Source: Bacteroidota bacterium
Lineage (GTDB): Bacteria; Bacteroidota; Bacteroidia; UKL13-3
Assembly (NCBI GenBank): GCA_004293295.1
Contig: RDYC01000239.1
Span: 1-11,781 of the forward strand
DNA length: 11,781 nucleotides
Reading direction: 5' to 3'
Of this stretch, positions 1 to 5,655 are shown piece by piece (position 1 is the stretch's first letter; each line of letters starts with the position of its first letter). Position numbers and translations under genes: made by a program. The notes below the pieces were generated by a model. That model did no database searches. It had not been told where the DNA came from and worked only from the letters and a program-made list of their open reading frames with translations.

Positions 1-167
1 ATAAATATTTAGATGTTGCTCCACGCACCATCACCGGTAAAGCTCACCGGCCTTCTTATGGAAGTGATGGTGATTACTTTAGCAAGCCCAGTGCAGAAAA
101 TATTTTTGAAACCATCATGAACATGATGCATGAGTATGATCCAAACTCATACCCGGCATTTGTTTAA
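1..167 (+). CDS. 3' end of an unidentified protein-coding gene (partial)
   Basis: An open frame enters from the left edge (first full codon at 3) and stops with TAA at 165-167, giving 54 visible C-terminal residues. The tail is hydrophilic and rich in Asp, Ser, Tyr and His; it contains SYGSDGDYFSKP and ends in DPNSYPAFV. It has no membrane segment and no T9SS-type ending. It is followed by a strong hairpin terminator, which supports a real gene end here. I do not recognise the family from this fragment, so no function is assigned. The frame is uninterrupted and its composition resembles that of the neighbouring genes. Confidence 0.75.
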   Translation, partial: KYLDVAPRTITGKAHRPSYGSDGDYFSKPSAENIFETIMNMMHEYDPNSYPAFV

Positions 168-180
168 ATATTCACTTGTT

Positions 181-210
181 AAAGCCTTCTGCCAAAACAG
201 AAGGCTTTTT
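181..210 (+). terminator. Rho-independent terminator of the upstream partial gene
   Basis: An 11-bp perfect stem, AAAGCCTTCTG (181-191) pairing with CAGAAGGCTTT (198-208), encloses a 6-nt loop (CCAAAA) and runs into a T-tract ending at 210. It lies 13 nt after the stop at 165-167. It also lies only 14 nt before the next start codon at 225, which makes transcription of that gene a puzzle. Confidence 0.9.
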
Positions 211-224
211 AATACCTCATCTAC

Positions 225-701
225 ATGCAAACAGCTACCCTTGCACAATTAAAAAAGGAAGTTCAAAACTTGCCGTATCCGCAAGTGGTTGAACTTTGTT
301 TGCGTTTGGCCAAGTATAAAAAAGATAACAAGGAACTGCTGCATTATTTACTTTTTGAAGCACAGGACGAGCAGCAATTTATTGCGCAGGTAAAGTTAAC
401 CATGGATGAACAATTTGCGGAAATAAACACATCACATCTTTATTACGCCAAAAAAATGATTCGTAAGGTGTTGCGTGGTGTAACCAAACACATTAAATAC
501 AGCGGACAAGCGCAAACTGCGGTGGAATTGTTGATTTACTTCTTGCAAAAACTTCGTGAGTTAGACAAAGCCCTCTATCACAGCACCCAGTTAATGAATC
601 TTTATGAAGCACAACTCAAAAAAATAAACAAGGAGTTGAGTAAGTTACACGAGGATATACAATATGATTACCAAAAAGAACTTGATGCTTTGGTTAACTA
701 A
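225..701 (+). CDS. Conserved-looking hypothetical alpha-helical protein, 158 aa
   Basis: A 158-residue soluble protein with no signal peptide or membrane segment. It is rich in Leu, Lys, Glu and Gln and looks helical throughout. The N-terminal third (about 6-48) pairs an LKKEVQNLPYPQVVELCLRLAKY helix with a KELLHYLLFEA helix. A basic centre (residues 76-91, KKMIRKVLRGVTKHI) follows, then heptad-like C-terminal helices (about 97-155) with HEDIQYDYQKEL. The first helices vaguely recall DUF6155-type Bacteroidota proteins, but I would not assign that family. The start at 225 gives a complete N-terminal helix; there is no Shine-Dalgarno, as is usual in this phylum. The gene sits 14 nt behind a strong terminator and has no clear promoter of its own. 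Its stop codon overlaps the end of the convergent kinase gene by 8 bp. Function unknown. Confidence 0.8.
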   Translation: MQTATLAQLKKEVQNLPYPQVVELCLRLAKYKKDNKELLHYLLFEAQDEQQFIAQVKLTMDEQFAEINTSHLYYAKKMIRKVLRGVTKHIKYSGQAQTAVELLIYFLQKLRELDKALYHSTQLMNLYEAQLKKINKELSKLHEDIQYDYQKELDALVN

Positions 702-1869
702 TTACCTCGCCACCACCACGCAACACAATCCTAAACGTAGTGCCCTTTTCCGGCCCTGATTCTTTTACAAAAACTTTTCCATTGTGGTAATCTTCCACTA
801 TTCTTTTGGTAAGCGATAGCCCAAGACCCCAACCCCTTTTTTTGGTGGTGTAACCTGGCTTAAAAACTGTTTTGTGTTTTGATGCCGGTATGCCTTTTCC
901 GGTATCTTGTATATCAATAAACACCTTATCGGCTTCGGTACTAATCAATACGTTAATGCTTCCATCTCCGCTCATGGCATCAATCGCATTTTTGCAAATG
1001 TTCTCTATCACCCAATCAAACAATGGGATATTTACCAATGCTAATGCGTCCTCATCAACAGAACTTACTGAAAAATTAACCTTGCTCGATGACCTGGTGC
1101 GCAGGTAGGCAATGGCATTTTTCATCACCTCATAAATATTTTCCGCTTCCAACACCGGTGCTGAACCAATTTTGCTAAACCGTTCTGTGATTAATTCCAA
1201 TCGCCTCACATCTTTTTCAAACTCTTGCAGAATTTCTTCCCTACCTTCTTCATTGGTTTCCCTCAACAAGTTTATCCATCCGTTTAATGAGGAAATAGGT
1301 GTTCCTAACTGGTGAGCTGTTTCCTTACTCATGCCCACCCATACTTGGTTCTGTTCTGATTTTCGGGAATAACTAAACGCCAAATAAGCCACTAACACAA
1401 ACAAGGCTATTACACTCAATTGGTAGTATGGATATTGCTTTAATTGAGATAAAATAAGGGAGTTTTTATAATAAAGGTAATTGTGTTTTTGATTGGCCTC
1501 ATCATACAATATTTTAATCGGCTCACGTTGCGCCTTCATTTCTTCAAGTTGTTTTTTAAGGTAGTTTTTATCCTCTGCCTTTGCGCTATCGAGGTTTCTG
1601 TTTGCAATAATATTGCCATCATCATCAACCAACACCACCGGAATTGTTTGGTTATCTTTTATAATGTCCAGTAAAAAATTAATATCCGTATTTTCGTTAG
1701 CGGTAATGAGTTGTTTGGTAGCATTGGCCCATAACAACACCTTTTTTTCCTCTTCCACGGCAAGTTTGTTTACCAGTTTATTGGTATACCATAAACTAAT
1801 CAGCCCTATAAATAACGCGATAATAAACAACAATCTTTTCCACCTAATTTTTTGTTCGTATACACCCAT
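694..1869 (-). CDS. Membrane-bound sensor histidine kinase without HAMP domain, 391 aa
   Basis: This is an inner-membrane two-component sensor kinase. A first membrane helix spans about residues 12-28. A small extracytoplasmic sensor region (about 30-145) includes a PAS-like strand-turn (IPVVLVDDDGNIIANRNLD). A second helix spans about 149-166. The DHp H-box is SKETAHQLGTPISSL, with phospho-acceptor His186. The HATPase region has an N-box around ENICKNAID (Asn290/Asn294), a G1 box DTGKGIP (322-328) and a G2 box RGWGLGLSL (345-353). Only about 20 residues separate TM2 from His186, so there is no HAMP or PAS linker. No response regulator lies in the window, making it an orphan kinase here; its signal is unknown. 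It is transcribed divergently from the cyclase gene and has a good promoter candidate at 1880-1909. Its 3' end overlaps the convergent hypothetical gene by 8 bp. Confidence 0.93.
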   Translation of the reverse strand: MGVYEQKIRWKRLLFIIALFIGLISLWYTNKLVNKLAVEEEKKVLLWANATKQLITANENTDINFLLDIIKDNQTIPVVLVDDDGNIIANRNLDSAKAEDKNYLKKQLEEMKAQREPIKILYDEANQKHNYLYYKNSLILSQLKQYPYYQLSVIALFVLVAYLAFSYSRKSEQNQVWVGMSKETAHQLGTPISSLNGWINLLRETNEEGREEILQEFEKDVRRLELITERFSKIGSAPVLEAENIYEVMKNAIAYLRTRSSSKVNFSVSSVDEDALALVNIPLFDWVIENICKNAIDAMSGDGSINVLISTEADKVFIDIQDTGKGIPASKHKTVFKPGYTTKKRGWGLGLSLTKRIVEDYHNGKVFVKESGPEKGTTFRIVLRGGGEVIS

Positions 1870-1879
1870 AGTTATAAAT

Positions 1880-1909
1880 CAAATATATAATGATATTCGC
1901 AAACACAAA
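1880..1909 (-). promoter_or_regulatory. Bacteroidota-type promoter for the histidine kinase
   Basis: Read on the minus strand, TTTG (plus-strand CAAA, 1906-1909) is followed after 18 nt by TATATTTG (plus-strand CAAATATA, 1880-1887). This is a perfect TAnnTTTG -7 element of the Bacteroidota primary sigma factor. It ends 10 nt before the ATG at 1869, so the 5' leader would be only a few nucleotides long. The element lies in the 52-bp divergent intergenic region shared with the cyclase gene. I see no equally clean plus-strand promoter there. Confidence 0.6.
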
Positions 1910-1921
1910 CCATAACGTACT

Positions 1922-2674
1922 ATGCTTGCAAAAATTGAGTACAAAGGGCAATATTTTTCTGTTCACCTGAATCAACCAATTGATATTAGCATCCCAATGC
2001 AGAATGGATTACAAAACCCCAATGCATTTGGAATTTCAGCCCCTGTTTTTGAGCCATTTAAAGCCGGTGGTTTTATCGGGAGCGTAGCCTTAGGTGGCAG
2101 TGTAAACTGCGAAAACATCCAGTTTAATCCACATGGAAACGGCACACACACCGAATGCGTAGGCCACATCAGCAAAGAGCGCATCACCATACATGAAACA
2201 CTTCAGGAATTTATGTTTATGGCACAATTGGTTACTGTTGAACTTAATCAGGTTGGTGATGATCACAAAGTGTTGCTTAGCAGCATTAAGGATGTAATAA
2301 ACAATAACACAGACGCCTTGATTATTAGAACACTACCGAATGATACAACCAAGCTCACGCAAACATACTCCGGAAAAAACCCGGCTTACTTACAAGAGGA
2401 GTTGTGTGCATTTTTAAGTGCGCAAGGTATTAAACACCTGATTATAGATTTACCTTCGGTTGACAGAGAGGAAGATGGAGGAGCTTTAGCGGCCCATCAC
2501 GCCTTTTGGAATTACCCCGCTTCACCGCGTTTTGATGCTACAATTACAGAAATGGCCTATATTCCCAATAATATTCTAGATGGTTTGTACCTGTTAAATC
2601 TTCAAATAGCATCTTTACAAACAGATGCAAGCCCAAGCAAACCCATATTGTATAAAATTTCCCATGTATTATAA
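1922..2674 (+). CDS. Cyclase family metal-dependent hydrolase (kynurenine formamidase-like), 250 aa
   Basis: This is a member of the cyclase superfamily (PF04199), which includes KynB arylformamidases and related Mn/Zn amide hydrolases. Residues 69-83 (NPHGNGTHTECVGHI) carry the metal-binding signature: His71, His76, Glu78 and His82. Compared with canonical HxGTHxDxPxH there is one extra residue after the first His and Glu replaces Asp. A second conserved block, LIIDLPSVDREEDGGALAAH (173-192) followed by HAFW, and Glu210 in ITEMAYIPN are also family hallmarks. It is cytoplasmic, with no signal peptide. At 250 residues it is longer than typical KynB (about 210). No tryptophan-degradation genes are nearby, so the substrate is unknown and kynB should not be used as a name. 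Its 3' end overlaps the rluD-like gene by 11 bp, implying co-transcription and probably translational coupling. Confidence 0.88.
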   Translation: MLAKIEYKGQYFSVHLNQPIDISIPMQNGLQNPNAFGISAPVFEPFKAGGFIGSVALGGSVNCENIQFNPHGNGTHTECVGHISKERITIHETLQEFMFMAQLVTVELNQVGDDHKVLLSSIKDVINNNTDALIIRTLPNDTTKLTQTYSGKNPAYLQEELCAFLSAQGIKHLIIDLPSVDREEDGGALAAHHAFWNYPASPRFDATITEMAYIPNNILDGLYLLNLQIASLQTDASPSKPILYKISHVL

Positions 2675-3758
2675 TAAGTTTAAAAACGAGGCCGATTTGC
2701 CCAAAATTTACGAAGAATCCGAAGACACTGACGCCAGCGAAGAACAAGAGCTTTGGGAGCACCACCGCATAGTGGTTGATAAGGGGCAAACGATGATGCG
2801 TATTGACAAGTTTTTGATGATACGCCTGCAAAACGCCAGCCGTACCAAACTGCAAGCCGCTGCAGAGGCCGGTAGCATTTTGGTAAATGAAAAACCCATA
2901 AAAAGCAGCTATAAAATTAAGCCGCTGGATGTGATTAGCATTGTGTTGCCTCAACCCCCAAAAGATACTGAGATTGTTCCTGAAGATATTCCGTTAAACA
3001 TTATTTACGAAGATGATGATGTGATGATTGTGAATAAACCGGCAGGCATGGTGGTTCACCCCGGCCATAATAATGTAAGTGGAACACTGGTAAATGCTTT
3101 AGCATTCCACTTAAAAGACAATGACTTTTCTAAAGAAAACAATGTGCGCCCGGGGCTGGTTCACCGCATTGATAAAAACACGAGCGGTTTGTTGGTTGTA
3201 GCCAAAAACGATATGGCCATGACACATTTGGCAAAGCAGTTTTTTCACCACACCATTCAACGCAGGTATGTGGCATTGGCTTGGAATAATTTTGAAGAAG
3301 ACGAAGGTACCGTTACTGGTTACATTGGCCGAAGTGCCAAGGACAGGCGTGTTTTTATGATGTATGATGACGAAGAAAAAGGACGATGGAGTGTAACACA
3401 TTATAAGGTATTGGAACGGTTACAATTTGTTACCCTAATTGAGTGCCGTTTGGAAACAGGAAGAACACACCAAATACGCGTGCACATGAAACACATTGGG
3501 CATAACTTGTTTAGTGACGATACTTACGGAGGTGACCGCATTTTAAAGGGCCCTTCGTTTACCAAGTACAAACAATTTGTTGAGAATTGTTTTCAACTTA
3601 TGCCCAGGCAGGGTCTCCATGCCCGCTCTTTAGGTTTTGTGCACCCCAAAACAGGAAAAGAAATGTATTTTGAAGCGGATTTACCGGAAGATTTTGCGAC
3701 CGTGCTCGATAAATGGAGAAATTATAACAAACACGTTTTGAGCAAACAAGATGACTAA
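2664..3758 (+). CDS. rluD: RluA/RluD-family 23S rRNA pseudouridine synthase, 364 aa
   Basis: Isomerises specific uridines to pseudouridine in large-subunit rRNA; RluD-type enzymes act on the helix 69 loop. An acidic N-terminal extension (about 1-35) precedes an S4 RNA-binding domain (about 46-107; RIDKFLMIRLQNASRTKLQ). The catalytic domain has the motif II block GLVHRIDKNTSGLLVVAKND with catalytic Asp170, and a later RTHQIRVHMKHIGH block (267-280). I chose the ATG at 2664. It overlaps the preceding gene by 11 bp and gives a start (MYYNKFKNEADLPKIYEESED) resembling Bacteroidota homologues. An in-frame ATG at 2625 would add 13 residues lying inside the cyclase gene. The exact RluA/C/D specificity is inferred from overall similarity and the S4 domain, not proven. 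Confidence 0.93.
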   Translation: MYYNKFKNEADLPKIYEESEDTDASEEQELWEHHRIVVDKGQTMMRIDKFLMIRLQNASRTKLQAAAEAGSILVNEKPIKSSYKIKPLDVISIVLPQPPKDTEIVPEDIPLNIIYEDDDVMIVNKPAGMVVHPGHNNVSGTLVNALAFHLKDNDFSKENNVRPGLVHRIDKNTSGLLVVAKNDMAMTHLAKQFFHHTIQRRYVALAWNNFEEDEGTVTGYIGRSAKDRRVFMMYDDEEKGRWSVTHYKVLERLQFVTLIECRLETGRTHQIRVHMKHIGHNLFSDDTYGGDRILKGPSFTKYKQFVENCFQLMPRQGLHARSLGFVHPKTGKEMYFEADLPEDFATVLDKWRNYNKHVLSKQDD

Positions 3759-3784
3759 TTGATGACTTGCTTGCCTGTATCCTA

Positions 3785-3815
3785 TTTGTAAACGCAACTA
3801 ATTTTTATCATATTG
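3785..3815 (+). promoter_or_regulatory. Weak candidate promoter for the T9SS-exported protein
   Basis: In the 80-bp gap after the pseudouridine synthase, TTTG (3785-3788) is followed after 17 nt by TATCATATTG (3806-3815). This only loosely resembles the TAnnTTTG element. The distance to the ATG at 3839 (23 nt) matches the leader geometry of the sucA promoter. There is no terminator hairpin in the gap, so read-through from the upstream gene is also possible. Confidence 0.3.
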
Positions 3816-3838
3816 CGTCTAACATCCAAAATTAACAT

Positions 3839-4645
3839 ATGAAAAAATACTTTCTTTCCTTTTTTACCATTTCAATCCTAGGCATTGTTTATTCATTATT
3901 TACCAATGATGGTACCGCTTACTCCAGCAGCGGTGGTGCCCCGGGCTCTGGCAGTTGCGCCACTTCCAGTTGCCATAGTGGAACGCTGCAAACTTCTGAC
4001 AATTTTGAAATAGACGTGCTTAATGAAGATGGCGAACTGGTTACTAGTTATGTTGCCGGAGCAACTTATTTTATTGGCATAACTTGGAATAATAACCAAG
4101 CAGAGAAAATTGGTTTTGCATTATCAGCTAACGGAGGCACGTTATTAGCCGATCCGGCTGATAACAGTTATAAAATTGTAAATGGATACGCAACGCACAC
4201 ATTAAGCGGTGCGGCAGCAAATGGTACTGAAAAATCTTGGATAATTGAATGGGTTGCTCCTACAAGCGGAACAATTAATTTTACCGCTTACCTTAACGTG
4301 AGCAATAACAACAACAGTAGAACCGGAGATATTATTTACCAAAAAACCGCTAGCTTAAACCCTGCTCCAACTGGTTTAAGTGAAACCTCTTCAGTAAAAT
4401 CTTTAAGCGTTTATCCCAATCCTGTGGGTGATAACCTTAACCTTTCGTTTGATTTAAAAGAAAAAAGTTCCGTTAAACTTTCTATACTTAGCTTAGATGG
4501 TAAATTGGTGAAAGCATTAACCGAAGAAGAGATGGATGCCGGCAAACAAAACCTATCGTTTGGAATGGATTTAACCAAAGGCATTTACCTGTTGCATTTG
4601 TCGGCCAACAAACAAGTGATTACTAAACGCATTATGGTGAAGTAA
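3839..4645 (+). CDS. Secreted choice-of-anchor V-like protein with T9SS type A sorting domain, 268 aa
   Basis: This is an exported protein, probably surface-attached or released by type IX secretion. Residues 1-21 form a Sec signal peptide (MKK plus a hydrophobic core). The mature N-terminus holds GGAPGSGSCATSSCHSG, in which Cys40 and Cys45-His46 form a CX4CH motif. An all-beta domain (about 50-175) has the features of the choice-of-anchor V/reeler-like family, including SWIIEWVAPTSGTINFTAYL and GDIIYQKTASL. The C-terminus (about 188-268) is a T9SS type A sorting domain: VYPNPVGDNLNLSF, then GIYLLHLSANKQVITKR. Related proteins usually show CXXCH in the first block, suggesting c-type heme binding; here the spacing is longer, so heme attachment is uncertain. 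The gene stands alone and is closed by a strong terminator. Ligand and role are unknown. Confidence 0.88.
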   Translation: MKKYFLSFFTISILGIVYSLFTNDGTAYSSSGGAPGSGSCATSSCHSGTLQTSDNFEIDVLNEDGELVTSYVAGATYFIGITWNNNQAEKIGFALSANGGTLLADPADNSYKIVNGYATHTLSGAAANGTEKSWIIEWVAPTSGTINFTAYLNVSNNNNSRTGDIIYQKTASLNPAPTGLSETSSVKSLSVYPNPVGDNLNLSFDLKEKSSVKLSILSLDGKLVKALTEEEMDAGKQNLSFGMDLTKGIYLLHLSANKQVITKRIMVK

Positions 4646-4663
4646 TTCATACTTGTTTTTTAT

Positions 4664-4700
4664 AAAAAGCAGTTTGCATGTTTTTGCAAGCTGCTTTTTT
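4664..4700 (+). terminator. Rho-independent terminator after the T9SS-exported protein
   Basis: A long stem pairs AAAAAGCAGTTTGCA (4664-4678) with TGCAAGCTGCTTTTT (4685-4699), with a single T-G wobble inside. The loop is TGTTTT and the hairpin ends in a T-run. It starts 18 nt after the stop at 4643-4645. The 3' arm contains the TTG that is best placed to serve as the -33 element of the next gene. Confidence 0.9.
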
Positions 4701-4715
4701 ATTTCCGTAACTTTG
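4684..4715 (+). promoter_or_regulatory. Bacteroidota-type promoter for the inositol-phosphatase gene
   Basis: TTG at 4684-4686 (in a T-rich context) is followed after 21 nt by TAACTTTG (4708-4715), a perfect TAnnTTTG -7 element. The ATG at 4733 lies 17 nt further on, predicting a leader of roughly 10-13 nt. The -33 element is embedded in the 3' arm of the preceding terminator hairpin. Confidence 0.65.
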
Positions 4716-4732
4716 GATGGTTATATTGCAGC

Positions 4733-5530
4733 ATGAATTTAGAACAAATCACCCAACAGACAGGCATATTGGCTAAACAAGTAGGTGCCTTTATACAACA
4801 AGAGGCCCAACACTTTGACCAAAACACCGTAGAAGTAAAAAGTTTTAATCAACTGGTTTCATATGTAGATAAATCGGCTGAAGAACAGTTGGTAAAAGGC
4901 TTGCAATTAATATTACCCGATGCCGGATTTATTACCGAAGAACAAACCATTACCACCGCCCAAAAAGAATACATGTGGGTAATTGACCCTTTAGATGGCA
5001 CCACCAACTTTATTCACCAATTGCCCATTTATAGCGTAAGTATTGGGTTACTAAAAAACAATGTGCCAATTATTGGTGTAGTGTATGAACCTAATCGTGA
5101 TGAATTGTTTTATGCCTGGCAAGGTGGAGGTGCTTTTTTAAATGGCAAAAAAATACAGGTTAAACAAAACAACGAGCTCAGCAAAGCCCTGTTGGCAACC
5201 GGTTTTCCTTATTATGATTTTGATTTGATGCCAAAATACCTAAACACCTTGCAACATTTTTTAAAAATTAGCCAGGGTATGCGCAGAATGGGCAGTGCAG
5301 CAGTTGATTTAGCTTATGTAGCCTGTGGTAGGTTTGACGGCTTTTTTGAGTATGGGCTAAGCCCTTGGGATGTAGCGGGGGGTATTGTTTTGGTGCAAGA
5401 AGCCGGAGGTAAAACAAGCACATTTATCGGTGATAACGATGCCATATTTGGGAAAGAGGTTGTTGCAGCCTCCACAGCCATCTATCCTGAGTTTATTGCT
5501 GTGATTCAATCCGGCTTTAACATTGGTTAG
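4733..5530 (+). CDS. Inositol monophosphatase family protein (SuhB-like), 265 aa
   Basis: This is a Mg2+-dependent, Li+-sensitive-type sugar phosphatase fold (PF00459). Metal and substrate motifs are all present: EE at 69-70 in FITEEQ; WVIDPLDGTTNFIH with Asp85 and Asp88; GMRRMGSAAVDLAYVACGR (182-200) in the middle; and SPWDVAGGIVLVQEAGG with Asp213. At 265 residues it has the family's usual length. It is cytoplasmic with no signal sequence. The family includes inositol-1-phosphatase, SuhB, fructose-1,6-bisphosphatase and CysQ-type PAP phosphatases. The short form and the FITEEQ/WVIDPLDGTTNF motifs favour the IMPase/SuhB branch over CysQ, but the substrate cannot be fixed. It has its own promoter and is followed by a 125-bp gap before sucA. 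Confidence 0.92.
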   Translation: MNLEQITQQTGILAKQVGAFIQQEAQHFDQNTVEVKSFNQLVSYVDKSAEEQLVKGLQLILPDAGFITEEQTITTAQKEYMWVIDPLDGTTNFIHQLPIYSVSIGLLKNNVPIIGVVYEPNRDELFYAWQGGGAFLNGKKIQVKQNNELSKALLATGFPYYDFDLMPKYLNTLQHFLKISQGMRRMGSAAVDLAYVACGRFDGFFEYGLSPWDVAGGIVLVQEAGGKTSTFIGDNDAIFGKEVVAASTAIYPEFIAVIQSGFNIG

Positions 5531-5600
5531 GTATTTCGCTTACGCAAATCAACAATTTTAAACCGCTCATTTACAGGCCGCATTGCTTCATGATTGTTTA

Positions 5601-5632
5601 TTTGCGGCTTGTAGGATTAAAAGCTATCTTCG
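5601..5632 (+). promoter_or_regulatory. Bacteroidota-type promoter for sucA
   Basis: TTTG (5601-5604) is followed after 20 nt by TATCTTCG (5625-5632), one base off TAnnTTTG and a common natural variant. The ATG at 5656 lies 23 nt downstream. An imperfect inverted repeat, AGGCCGCA (5575-5582) with TGCGGCTT (5603-5610), overlaps the -33 element. The rest of the 125-bp gap (5531-5655) holds nothing else I can identify, and no terminator for the upstream gene. Confidence 0.55.
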
Positions 5633-5655
5633 CACCAAATTCCAATTAAATCAGC

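Noticed and set aside
1891..1899. TGATATTCG as a plus-strand promoter element for the cyclase gene
   Set aside because: The TA is in the wrong register relative to TTCG and there is no TTG at a suitable distance upstream.
872..1915. Plus-strand open frames opposite the histidine kinase gene
   Set aside because: They are shadows of the kinase coding strand, with no recognisable domains; the kinase motifs are complete on the minus strand.
2625..2663. Upstream ATG giving a 377-aa pseudouridine synthase
   Set aside because: The extra 13 residues lie entirely inside the cyclase gene and do not look like a homologous N-terminus; the ATG at 2664 is preferred.
2544..2954. Minus-strand 136-aa open frame across the cyclase/pseudouridine synthase junction
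   Set aside because: It lies antisense to two well-supported genes and has no family features; most of it mirrors the S4 domain coding sequence.
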